Assembly (NCBI RefSeq): GCF_000426465.1
Contig: NZ_KE384528.1
Location: 239,698-303,697 of the forward strand
Reading direction: 5' to 3'
DNA from: Epilithonimonas caeni DSM 17710
GTDB taxonomy: Bacteria; Bacteroidota; Bacteroidia; Flavobacteriales; Weeksellaceae
DNA: 64,000 nucleotides
The translations under genes were made by a program, and so were the position numbers. This document shows positions 7,037 through 16,177 of this stretch, piece by piece. Numbering within the stretch: position 1 is the first letter of the stretch; each line of letters begins with the position of its first letter. Below the pieces are notes generated by a model. The model was not told where the DNA came from, searched no databases, and worked only from the letters and a program-made list of their open reading frames with translations.

Positions 7037-8839
7037 TCAATTTCCGAAATTCACAAAGTGTGGAATATCCGTACCAAAATTATTCAGTGGCAAGACATTA
7101 TTCCGATTGCTATTAAAATCAAAAACAGAATTGTTATCAAAAGGAACGCGAGGATAATAAGTAAAGGAAATCTGAATCCTGTTGAAAACCAAATAAGGAT
7201 TATTGATCAAAACCCCAATTCCAATTTTTGTATTTGCTTTTGTTTTCAGCAGCTTATCATCAGGCATTCCAAGCCAGCCAACAGCAGTCGTCAAATAAGG
7301 ACTAAAATGGAAATTTTTCCAAGTTTTTTTGACAAAAAGTTGAAGTTGATATCGCAATACCAACTTTTTTGTCCCGATATAATCTGCATTATAAACAGGA
7401 AAATCCTCAGCTGAGGAAAGATTGATTCTGTCTCTGTAAGAATAATTATGTTGAGGATTTCCAAGTGCTAAAGTAGGTGAAAAGAAATGTCTGGCTTTAG
7501 CAAATTTCCAATCCATCAGATTCGTAAAATAAGTTCCGTCCAATCGGAAAGATTCCCGGTTTTGGCTGTCCTCGTTGAAGAATCTTCCAAACTGAGCCTT
7601 AATATTAAAATAGCCAATCTTTGTAAAGTCGCCATATGAACCCGAAACGCCAGCATAAGGCATTACTTTATTACTTCTTGATAAAAATCCGGCGGTTAAA
7701 TTGAAAGTATTTCCGTAAGCAATATCTTCCGGTAAATCGTATTGGAAAATGTTTTTCTCAACTGAGAATTTCCTTTGTATAAATCCTGCAGACATCAAAA
7801 AACTACTGTAAGAACGGAAGTATCCAAACTGATCAATATAAGGGCTGTCTTTATACTGGTAATTCTGAAATCGCCCTATCAACGCAATGTTACTGGAAAC
7901 TCTTTCTTCTTTGTTAGCCGAAACCGGAATCTGATAACCGCCCCACAGATCCTGGCTGTAAACTTTGATTTGAACCTCAGGGAAAGTTGTTTTATTTTCC
8001 ATTGGAAGTAGAACATTCCGCATAAAATATTCGAAAGTGAAGCCACCTGCCCACTTTGTCAACGGAGAGAAAAAGTCTCTCTTGACATTGAAATTGATCC
8101 TTTCATTTTTCGCAAAATCACGCTCGCCCAAAACCTGAGCGTTGATGTAAGAGCCAAAAAGATTATAGGCCGTATAACTTCCGTACATATAATCTTGTTT
8201 TTCCTTGGAGTCATTCCTGTAAAGGAAATCCGCTTCGTGGCCAAGACCAAGAAAATTCTCTTCCGTTACTCCCAGACCAATTTTGCTTCCTGAATAACTC
8301 ACTCTCGGCTTCAAACTCCAGGAATCGAGAACTTTTACCACGACATCAATAGAGTCTTTGGTAGAAGTGCTGTCGGAAACGCTGATATTAACTCTGTTCA
8401 CAAAAGGCATCGTTCTTAGCAAACGCTCAGATTCATAGAGTTTTTGCGCGTTATATTCTTCGCCTTTTTTGAAAAGCAAATAATTATTAACTGTTGAAAC
8501 TCTTGTATTGGAATGAAGATGATTCGTGAACCAATCGTACCATCTGGACTTTTCTTTTTTATCTTTGGAACCGTATCCAAACGGGTCTATGGTCTCAATT
8601 TTAATATTCCGGATATATCTTCCATCGTAAGTTTCCTGGGATTGCTTATCCGTTCTGGTTTTCACGGAGGCCGAATCCGCTTCCCGGCGAAAGATGAAAC
8701 GATGAATGAACTTTGTAAATTTTCTTTTATCTGAAAACTCCTCTATCTTATAATAAAGCGAATCTTTTCCTTCCTGAGCATTGGCAAAAGAAAGGCAACT
8801 TAAAACGAAAATAAAAATCAGGATTGATTTGTTCATCAA
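7037..8839 (-). CDS. Outer-membrane protein, Omp85-like (short POTRA region plus barrel)
   Basis: This 600-residue protein has a signal peptide (KSILIFIFVLSCLSFANAQ). The POTRA-like segment GEEYNAQKLYESERLLRTMP followed by FVNRVNISVSDS and VVVKVLDSWSLKP is typical of the last POTRA of Omp85/BamA/TamA proteins. About 400 residues with alternating aromatic and polar strands follow, as expected for an outer-membrane barrel ending in YYPRVPF and HFVNFGN. Only about one POTRA is recognised, so it is not BamA itself. It may serve in envelope protein or lipid assembly. The gene is 30 bases from the UbiA-like gene start region and likely co-transcribed with it. Confidence 0.75.
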   Translation of the reverse strand: MMNKSILIFIFVLSCLSFANAQEGKDSLYYKIEEFSDKRKFTKFIHRFIFRREADSASVKTRTDKQSQETYDGRYIRNIKIETIDPFGYGSKDKKEKSRWYDWFTNHLHSNTRVSTVNNYLLFKKGEEYNAQKLYESERLLRTMPFVNRVNISVSDSTSTKDSIDVVVKVLDSWSLKPRVSYSGSKIGLGVTEENFLGLGHEADFLYRNDSKEKQDYMYGSYTAYNLFGSYINAQVLGERDFAKNERINFNVKRDFFSPLTKWAGGFTFEYFMRNVLLPMENKTTFPEVQIKVYSQDLWGGYQIPVSANKEERVSSNIALIGRFQNYQYKDSPYIDQFGYFRSYSSFLMSAGFIQRKFSVEKNIFQYDLPEDIAYGNTFNLTAGFLSRSNKVMPYAGVSGSYGDFTKIGYFNIKAQFGRFFNEDSQNRESFRLDGTYFTNLMDWKFAKARHFFSPTLALGNPQHNYSYRDRINLSSAEDFPVYNADYIGTKKLVLRYQLQLFVKKTWKNFHFSPYLTTAVGWLGMPDDKLLKTKANTKIGIGVLINNPYLVFNRIQISFTYYPRVPFDNNSVFDFNSNRNNVLPLNNFGTDIPHFVNFGN

Positions 8840-8869
8840 TAGTCGGAAAATTCAACAAAATCTGTAATA

Positions 8870-9631
8870 TCAATTTATAAGCCAATACAAGAAAAGCCAT
8901 AACAAAGGTAATCCACTACAACTTTCTACCCAAAAAGAAAAGTATGATTCTTGATTGCTGTTTTCAGAAAAATAAATCAATATAAATGTGATAATTATAG
9001 TCAGAAAGAAATAAATTCCAAATTCTAAATCAAGATAAAAAATACCCAACAATCCGGAAATAAAAACCAGTAGATAAGCAAGAAACTTGGTTTTCTGAAC
9101 GCCAATCAAAATCGGAAAAGTAACTACGTCATCACTATTCATATCTCTGATATCAAAAGGCAGAACCAAAGCTGAAATGAATAACCAGGAAATCAAAAAA
9201 ATGGGATAATTGAATTCCGGAAGAATCAGCCATGAATTGATCAAAGCCCAAGTCAATCCAACATAAAAAACCTTTAACAAAGGGATTTTTCTAATGAATC
9301 TCTCCAAGAAAAACGAATTGTAAAGCAAGCCCAAAATAACAATAATTGCCCATCTCAGAAGTCTGTATTCATTATGATTCCTGAGTATGAGAATTACGCT
9401 GACAATCCCACAAATACAATTGAAAATCAATATCTTGAAAAACTTCCTTTTGTCGTACTGATATTTGGTATAAAGATAACCGCTGAAATAAGTAATGAAA
9501 ATCAACAACAAAGTCGGCCAACGGAATATCTTTTGCTCCAGCATAAAAAATGCAGCCAGAAAAGTTCCCATCAAAGAAACATATATCTGACTGTCAATGA
9601 GATATTTTTTTGCTAAATTTAAAATCGACAT
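8870..9631 (-). CDS. UbiA-like polytopic membrane protein, catalytic motif incomplete
   Basis: The 253-residue protein has about eight hydrophobic membrane segments and the overall shape of UbiA prenyltransferases. The second Asp-rich motif appears as FDIRDMNSDD (about residues 159-168). The first motif (NDxxDxxxD), expected near residues 50-60, is replaced by YTKYQYDKR, which lacks the paired aspartates. It may be an inactive or altered member of the family. It is encoded upstream of the Omp85-like gene on the same strand. Substrate unknown. Confidence 0.6.
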   Translation of the reverse strand: MSILNLAKKYLIDSQIYVSLMGTFLAAFFMLEQKIFRWPTLLLIFITYFSGYLYTKYQYDKRKFFKILIFNCICGIVSVILILRNHNEYRLLRWAIIVILGLLYNSFFLERFIRKIPLLKVFYVGLTWALINSWLILPEFNYPIFLISWLFISALVLPFDIRDMNSDDVVTFPILIGVQKTKFLAYLLVFISGLLGIFYLDLEFGIYFFLTIIITFILIYFSENSNQESYFSFWVESCSGLPLLWLFLYWLIN

Positions 9632-9698
9632 TTTACTTTAACAAATGTCGGAAAAATTGTTCTAAATAAATGAAGTTTAAAATCTTGAAAAAAATATT

Positions 9699-9720
9699 AA
9701 ACCACGAAAGTCACAAAAGA
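9699..9720. repeat. Short dispersed-repeat word (ACCACGAAAGTCACAAAAG)
   Basis: The motif lies between divergent genes. It resembles intergenic ACCACAAAAGTCACAAAG words I know from related genomes. Only one copy is seen here. Confidence 0.3.
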
Positions 9721-9809
9721 AAAAAATTGTTTCCCTTTCCAACCTTACGATAAAATAATGCATCTTTATAAAGTGATTCATTCACTCATTCAAAAAATAA
9801 AAGACATAT

Positions 9810-12800
9810 ATGAAAATCCTAAAATCCTTATTAGTATTCTTATTGATATTTGCTACTATGAATTTTTCCGCACAAAACTATTACGACCAGCAATGGAAAA
9901 AAATCGAAGACAATTATAAAAAAGGAACTTACAAATCCAATCTTCCGATTATTCTGGAAATGCAAAATCAAGCTTTGAAGGACAATAACGTCATTCAAAT
10001 CATCAAATCTTTGAAAGCGGAATTCAGTATTACAAAACAGACTTATGACGATACGAAGAATGATGAAAATTCCAAATTCTTTTCAAAACTTCAAAGCACG
10101 CAAACTAAATTGAAAGGCGATGAAAAACAATTATTCCGTCTGCTGACTTTGGAGTTCATCAAAGATTATTATCAGAACAATTCCTGGAAGATCAATCAGA
10201 AAACCAATATTGACAATGCAGATTTATCTCAAATAGAAACCTGGAGCAGGCTGGATTTCAAAAATTATTTGTCGAAGAATTATTCCGAATTAGAAAAAGA
10301 CAATGCTGCTTTGAAGAAAATATCGATGCAGAAATACAAGGAAATCTTTGATAATTCTGACAACTTCGAATATTTTCCAACACTTTCAGATTGGTACAAT
10401 TACAATTATATTGAGTTCTTAAGAAATCAGAATCTCTTTACTCCGAATGAATTGAAAGCGAATTCGAAGAAAATCAATGACATTTATGATTCGGAAATCA
10501 CTTCGCTTTCCGGGAATTCCCAATTATACTTCAAACATCAGAAAATCAATTATAATTGTGAATTCAATAATTGTAAAGACAAATTCGCACAACTTGAAAA
10601 ACTGGTTGAAGATGAATCTGTAAAAGGCGATTACAAAGTCTTGATTATTGATGATATGATTGAGATCCTTCAGCAAAAAGAGGATAACAAAAAAGCTTTG
10701 GTTTGGGTAAATAAAGCGAAAGAACTTTATCCAAAATCTAAGTTTCTAAACAATATTACAAACAAGGAAAATCAGATCAAAAATCCTCAGCTTAATCTAT
10801 TTTATGAGAATGAAACCCAATCCAACAAACCGATCCACATTGTTGCGGAAGGGAAAAATGTTAAGCAGTTTTCTTTGAATATTTATGAAGTAAAAGATGA
10901 TACGCAAGGTTTTCTGAATCACGTTTTTGATTCTTACAAAACACCATTTGCCAAAGTCAAAAAAACTTTAGTAAGGAAAGACCAATTTACGCTTCCGGAA
11001 TCTTTTGATTTCAAAACGCACAAAACATCTTTGGAACTGAAAGCGCTTCCTTCAGGGATTTATTTGGCAGAATACATTGTGGAAAATTCCGTTCAGAGAA
11101 GTTTCTATTTCATCGTTTCTGATTCGAAAATTATTTATTCTAAAAAAGATGAGATTCTTCGACAAGCTCAGAAGGACAGTGGAAATAGGAATATTCTAAA
11201 ACTTGTAAACAACGAAAACGGAAAAGCTTTTACGAATGAAAATCTTGAAATTGTCGAATATGTAAGAGGTAAACCAATCGTAAAACATTCTGTGAAAACT
11301 GATGCTTCCGGAAATTTCCAAATTCCAAATTCTGAGAATAAAGAATATTACAGAAATTTTCTTGTGAAGAATGGAAACAATTATTCGATGATAAATGTTT
11401 ACGGTTATAATAACGGAAATCAAAACAAATCTGAAAATCAAGAATCTGCACAAATTTTCCTCGACAGAAAAATCTACCGACCTGGACAAATCGTTTATTT
11501 TAAAGTTATTGCAACAGGAATTAATGGTGAAACTCAAAAAGTAAAAACATTAGAAAAAGTTCCGTTGAATATTATTTTGAACGATGCCAACGGTGAAGAA
11601 TTACAAACTTTGAAATTGACAACAAACGAATTTGGTTCTGTTAACGGAAGTTTTACACTTCCTAAAAATAAGCTGAATGGTAATTTCAATATTGAGGTTA
11701 ATAATGATGATGATAATTCTGGTTATCATATTTCAGGTTACACGGATTTCAATGTTGAGGAATATAAGCGTCCGAAATTTGAAGTGACTTTTGAGCCTAT
11801 AAAAGATGAATACAAATATGGTCAAACTATCGAACTGAAAGGAAAAGCAGCAATGTTTTCCGGTATTCCTCTGAGCAATTCAACCGTAAATTATGAAATT
11901 AAAAAACAAAATATCCGTTGGCGATATTTCTGGTGGTATCCGCGTGGAAATGACAATGAAAATTCGATTTTGGGCGATGTGAAAACCAATGAGAAAGGCG
12001 AATTTACCATCAAAGTAGAATTGAAAAAAGATGAAACTCTGGAAGGAATTCAGATTGACAATTATACAATTAATGCTTCTGTGACAGACATCAACGGGGA
12101 AACTCAATCTGCAAATACGGATGTAAAAGTCGCTTCGGTTTCTCATTATATTACTGCGAACGAAATTGGAAATACGTTTTCTGATGAAGCTGTGAAATTG
12201 GCTGTTGACACTAAAAATTACAATGACCAAATTCTACCAAAATCTTACACCGTAAAATTGGAAAAACTGGAGGAACCAAAACAAATTTTCAGAGAGAATT
12301 TTGCGTCGGTTGTTCAGGATTTGCCACAATTATCAAAGAATGAATTCGTACAGAAATTTCCTCACGACAGGTTTGATAAAAATGATGATGTGAAGAACTG
12401 GAAAGTTGAAAAGGTTGTTTTAAATGAAATAAAAAATCCTGTCATTCAGAACGCAGCGCAGCGCAGTGAAGAATCTAAAGATTCCTCGTCCCTCGGAATG
12501 ACAAACGAAAAACTGAGTCTTGGTAAACTGGAAGCCGGAACTTACAAACTTCAATTGTATAATATCGAAGGAAAAGACACGATAAAAACGGAGCAATTCT
12601 TTAAGGTTTGGGATAAAAAATCGTTGGGTCAAAATCAAAACCCTTTCCTGGAAGTGATTAAACCGACACAAGATTTCAAACGAGGAGAAAAAGCAAAAGT
12701 GTTTGTCTATTCTGCGATTCCTGATGCTTTGGTCAATATTTTTATTCAAAATGGAAAAGGAGAAACTGTTACAGAAACCAAAACTTTCAAAAATGGAATT

Positions 12801-15800
12801 CTGGAATATGAAATTGTGATTCCGAAAGATGAAAGTATCTCGAGAGTGAATTTGCAATTCCAATTGGTGGCTTTTAATGATGTAAAAACAGAATCGGTTG
12901 ATTTGAAATTGGCTGACAATAAAGATGATTTGAAAATTGAAACGGTGACATTCCGAGACAAATTACAGCCTGGACAAAAAGAAAAATGGACGATAAAAAT
13001 TTCCGGTGCTGATAAAGACTCTTCGACTTCGCTCAGAGTGACAGCCGAAGTTTTGGCGAATATGTACGACAAATCGCTTGACCAATTTGCGGTGAATTCC
13101 TGGAGTTGGCAGAAGTTTTATTCGCCTTTCTACCAAAGTTCTTATGAATTAAGAAATGGCCTGGAACAACAATATTATAATAAGAGATTCGAATTTTTGA
13201 AAAATCATAATATTAATTCTCCACAGTTTAATTGGTTTGATGGAAGGCTTTACAATAATACTGCTTTATATGGTAATTCTATAAATAGATTAGAAGGAAG
13301 AGCTGCAGGAGTAAATGTGGTGGCAGAATCTGCCCCAGCAGCAAAAATAATGATTAGAGGAAATTCTTCTGTTCAATCTGACACAATGTCTAAAGATAAA
13401 TCTATCGAAGAGGTTGTAGTTTCAGGTTATTCTGAGAAGAAAGAACTAGAAAGTTTAGACAAAATCCCGATTCGTCAAAATCTCAACGAAACTGCATTAT
13501 TCTACCCAAATCTTCTCACAGATAAAGACGGAAATGTTTCATTTGAGTTCACTTCTCCGGAAGCTTTGACACAGTGGAAAGTCATGTTTTTAGCTCATAC
13601 AAAAGATGCAAGAAGTGCAATTTTGGAAAAATCTGTGGTAACACAAAAAGAATTTTCCATTACACCAAATTATCCGAGATTCTTACGAGAAGGCGATGAG
13701 CTGAATCTTCAAACAAAAATTTCAAGTTTAATAAATCAAAAATTAACCGGCGTTGCACAATTGCAGATTTTGGATGCGTTTACGAATGAAGATATTACTG
13801 ATAAATTCGGAATCACTCAATTGACAGCTGTTTCCGGATATAATAAGGAGCAGTCTTTTTCATTAGCTGAGAATGGAAATATATCCGCAACTTGGAAACT
13901 GAAGGTGCCTAACAATGTTTCTTCTATCATCATTAAAATCGTTGCAAAGGCAGGCAATTTCTCTGACGGTGAACAAAAGGCAATCGCAGTTCTTCCAAAC
14001 AGAATGTTGGTAACGGACGCACTTCCGATTTTTGTAAAAGAAGGACAGACGAAAACTTTCACGTTGGAAAACCTGAAAAATTCCGATTCTAAAACATTGA
14101 CGAATGTTTCTAATACTTTAGAACTGACCACAAATCCGATTTGGGAAATTATGTTTGCGCTTCCAAGTTTGAAAGATGATACTAATAATTCAGCAGATGT
14201 CGTTTTCAACAAATGGTTTGCGGATGTTTTGGCTTCGGAAATTTTCAAAGCGAATCCGAAAATGAAAACCGTTTTTGATGAATATCAGTCAAAAGGTTTA
14301 CTAACATCTAATCTTGAAAAAAATCAGGAACTGAAACAATTGTTACTGGATGAAACACCTTGGGTTCTGGAAAGCAAAAATGAAACCGAACAAATGCAGA
14401 AATTAGCAAGATTATTCGATGCAAACACGATGCGAAATTCAATCCAAAATGATTGGTCAGAACTGGTAAAACTTCAAAATCCTGATGGTGGATTCAGTTG
14501 GTATCAGGGTTATCCGAGTTCGTATTACACTTCACTTTATATTCTGAAAAACCTTGGCAGAATCAATGAATGGCTGAAAGGAAATCTTTCTGATTACCAA
14601 AGTTCCGAACAAAAATCGATGGTAAAAAAACTGGTTTCCTATGTGGATAATGAAGTGAATAAATATTGGGATTCTTCGACTCCGCTCAGAATGACAAAGG
14701 AGAATATTTGGAATAATTTTGTTCTCGATTATCTTGACACAAGGCATTATTGGGAAAAAGAATATCCTTTGAAGGCAAAAGGTGCCACTTTGAAAAATTC
14801 AATTATATCAAAAGCAAAAACGGCTAAAATCACCGATTTTACTTTCTTTGGATTGCATCGTTCGGCTTTATTATTTAACAACTATGGATTGAAAGATGTT
14901 TCGAAAAAACTGATGAATTATCTGAAAGAAACTTCAACACAATCAGAAACTCAAGGTGTTTATTGGAAACAAAACCTAAATGACTGGGGTTGGTATTCTT
15001 CCAAAACGGTGAATCACGCTGGAGCGATTGAAGCATTCCAAAAACTTACTCCAACTGATGAAAACTTTATCGAAGAAATGAAAATCTGGCTGGTTACCCA
15101 GAAAGAGGTCAATTCTTGGGGCAATTCCAGAGGAACGGCAGAAGTTATTTTCACGATTTTAAATTCTGGGAAATCTTGGACAAGTACAGAATCTGACAAA
15201 GCGCAAATCACTTGGGGCGGAAAGCAACTGGATCCGCAAACGCAGGCAACAGGTTACGTAAAACAAACTGTAGCTTCTGATAATCTGGACAAAAATCTTT
15301 CGACAGTTACTATTAAAAAAGACAGTCCGGGAATTGTTCAAGGTGGCTTGTTCTGGCAATATTATGAAGAGCTTGATAAAATAAAATCTTCGGAAAGTTA
15401 TATTTCTATCTCTAAAGAACTGTACAAAAAAGTAAAAATGGAGAATGGCGAACAATTAATTAAAATCAATGAAAATTCACCTATCAAAGTTGGAGATAAA
15501 ATTACGGTAAGAATGATCCTGAATACGGACAGAAATATGGAGTTCATTCACTTGAAAGATATGAGAGCGGCAGGTTTTGAGCCTTTGGACGTGATTTCGG
15601 GCTATCAATGGAAAAATAATTTGGGCTATTATCAATCCACAAAAGATGCTTCCACCAATTTCTACATAGAATATATGCCGAAAGGAAAGTATGTTTTCGA
15701 GTACGATTATGTTGCAAATGCAGGTGGAAAATTCTCTAACGGAATCACCACTTTGCAGAATTATTATGCACCACAGATGAATGCGCATACGCAAGGAACC

Positions 15801-15821
15801 AAGGTTCTAATTTCTGAATAA
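9810..15821 (+). CDS. Bacterial alpha-2-macroglobulin-like protein with TonB-plug-like insert
   Basis: This 2003-residue exported protein (signal peptide in MKILKSLLVFLLIFATMNFSAQN) follows the bacterial alpha-2-macroglobulin plan. It has an N-terminal helical region, an MG2 domain starting near LDRKIYRPGQIVYFKV (about residue 549), the bait/MG7 region with PNLLTDKDGNVSFEFTSPEALTQWKV (about 1230) and a helical TED-like domain with NPDGGFSWYQGYPSSYY (about 1554). No CxEQ thioester motif is seen, so it probably traps proteases without covalent capture. Residues about 1163-1215 look like a SusC plug and TonB box (GRAAGVNV ... IMIRGNSS, then EEVVVSGYSEKKELE). Three REP-like repeats are read in frame at 12440, 13018 and 14670. 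No sorting domain or lipobox is visible. Confidence 0.85.
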   Translation: MKILKSLLVFLLIFATMNFSAQNYYDQQWKKIEDNYKKGTYKSNLPIILEMQNQALKDNNVIQIIKSLKAEFSITKQTYDDTKNDENSKFFSKLQSTQTKLKGDEKQLFRLLTLEFIKDYYQNNSWKINQKTNIDNADLSQIETWSRLDFKNYLSKNYSELEKDNAALKKISMQKYKEIFDNSDNFEYFPTLSDWYNYNYIEFLRNQNLFTPNELKANSKKINDIYDSEITSLSGNSQLYFKHQKINYNCEFNNCKDKFAQLEKLVEDESVKGDYKVLIIDDMIEILQQKEDNKKALVWVNKAKELYPKSKFLNNITNKENQIKNPQLNLFYENETQSNKPIHIVAEGKNVKQFSLNIYEVKDDTQGFLNHVFDSYKTPFAKVKKTLVRKDQFTLPESFDFKTHKTSLELKALPSGIYLAEYIVENSVQRSFYFIVSDSKIIYSKKDEILRQAQKDSGNRNILKLVNNENGKAFTNENLEIVEYVRGKPIVKHSVKTDASGNFQIPNSENKEYYRNFLVKNGNNYSMINVYGYNNGNQNKSENQESAQIFLDRKIYRPGQIVYFKVIATGINGETQKVKTLEKVPLNIILNDANGEELQTLKLTTNEFGSVNGSFTLPKNKLNGNFNIEVNNDDDNSGYHISGYTDFNVEEYKRPKFEVTFEPIKDEYKYGQTIELKGKAAMFSGIPLSNSTVNYEIKKQNIRWRYFWWYPRGNDNENSILGDVKTNEKGEFTIKVELKKDETLEGIQIDNYTINASVTDINGETQSANTDVKVASVSHYITANEIGNTFSDEAVKLAVDTKNYNDQILPKSYTVKLEKLEEPKQIFRENFASVVQDLPQLSKNEFVQKFPHDRFDKNDDVKNWKVEKVVLNEIKNPVIQNAAQRSEESKDSSSLGMTNEKLSLGKLEAGTYKLQLYNIEGKDTIKTEQFFKVWDKKSLGQNQNPFLEVIKPTQDFKRGEKAKVFVYSAIPDALVNIFIQNGKGETVTETKTFKNGILEYEIVIPKDESISRVNLQFQLVAFNDVKTESVDLKLADNKDDLKIETVTFRDKLQPGQKEKWTIKISGADKDSSTSLRVTAEVLANMYDKSLDQFAVNSWSWQKFYSPFYQSSYELRNGLEQQYYNKRFEFLKNHNINSPQFNWFDGRLYNNTALYGNSINRLEGRAAGVNVVAESAPAAKIMIRGNSSVQSDTMSKDKSIEEVVVSGYSEKKELESLDKIPIRQNLNETALFYPNLLTDKDGNVSFEFTSPEALTQWKVMFLAHTKDARSAILEKSVVTQKEFSITPNYPRFLREGDELNLQTKISSLINQKLTGVAQLQILDAFTNEDITDKFGITQLTAVSGYNKEQSFSLAENGNISATWKLKVPNNVSSIIIKIVAKAGNFSDGEQKAIAVLPNRMLVTDALPIFVKEGQTKTFTLENLKNSDSKTLTNVSNTLELTTNPIWEIMFALPSLKDDTNNSADVVFNKWFADVLASEIFKANPKMKTVFDEYQSKGLLTSNLEKNQELKQLLLDETPWVLESKNETEQMQKLARLFDANTMRNSIQNDWSELVKLQNPDGGFSWYQGYPSSYYTSLYILKNLGRINEWLKGNLSDYQSSEQKSMVKKLVSYVDNEVNKYWDSSTPLRMTKENIWNNFVLDYLDTRHYWEKEYPLKAKGATLKNSIISKAKTAKITDFTFFGLHRSALLFNNYGLKDVSKKLMNYLKETSTQSETQGVYWKQNLNDWGWYSSKTVNHAGAIEAFQKLTPTDENFIEEMKIWLVTQKEVNSWGNSRGTAEVIFTILNSGKSWTSTESDKAQITWGGKQLDPQTQATGYVKQTVASDNLDKNLSTVTIKKDSPGIVQGGLFWQYYEELDKIKSSESYISISKELYKKVKMENGEQLIKINENSPIKVGDKITVRMILNTDRNMEFIHLKDMRAAGFEPLDVISGYQWKNNLGYYQSTKDASTNFYIEYMPKGKYVFEYDYVANAGGKFSNGITTLQNYYAPQMNAHTQGTKVLISE
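12440..12504 (+). repeat. Full REP palindrome embedded in frame in the macroglobulin gene
   Basis: The left arm starts TGTCATTCAGAACG and reaches GAAGAATCT. The right arm AGATTCCTCGTCCC leads to TCGGAATGACA. The arms are inverted repeats of each other, as in intergenic copies at 3118 and 44612. It codes for residues about 877-898 (PVIQNAAQRSEESKDSSSLG, then MT) without a stop or frameshift. Confidence 0.8.
13018..13043 (+). repeat. REP-like half-site in frame in the macroglobulin gene
   Basis: ACTCTTCGACTTCGCTCAGA followed by GTGACA codes for DSSTSLRVT. The same word family occurs in the same reading frame at 14670 (DSSTPLRMT). Confidence 0.75.
14670..14696 (+). repeat. REP-like half-site in frame in the macroglobulin gene
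   Basis: GATTCTTCGACTCCGCTCAG followed by AATGACA codes for DSSTPLRMT in the TED-like region, in the same reading frame as the copy at 13018. Confidence 0.75.
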
Positions 15822-16177
15822 TATTAAATTCTGAATATAATTGAAAAAGGAGGTTGTAAAGTTTTGCAACCTCTTTTATTTTAGTGTGAAAATAATCGAC
15901 AAAATGATCCTCACAATTATATAATGAATTGTATATTTTTTCTTATTTTAGCAAAAAAAGTATAAAATCAAGGTTTATTTATACTTTTCTTTATTTATTC
16001 ACTATTTTCATTTTCAAAATGTAAAATTGTAATTAATATAGTTTGAAATACTATGAGCCTGATAAGAGAAATGTTATTGATATGAATCTTATCGACCTTA
16101 ATTTATCAAAATATAAACGATCAAACTAAAAAATTACAGTATGCAATAAAAAAATAGAAAAATTAAATATTTTAACA
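15822..16177. other. AT-rich spacer with one terminator
   Basis: Apart from the hairpin at 15847-15880, no gene, repeat or clear promoter is seen in this 356-base gap. It is very AT-rich and presumably contains the promoter of the metallopeptidase gene. Confidence 0.5.
15847..15880 (+). terminator. Terminator of the macroglobulin gene
   Basis: The stem GAGGTTG / CAACCTC is followed by TTTTATTTT, 26 bases after the stop codon. Confidence 0.8.
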
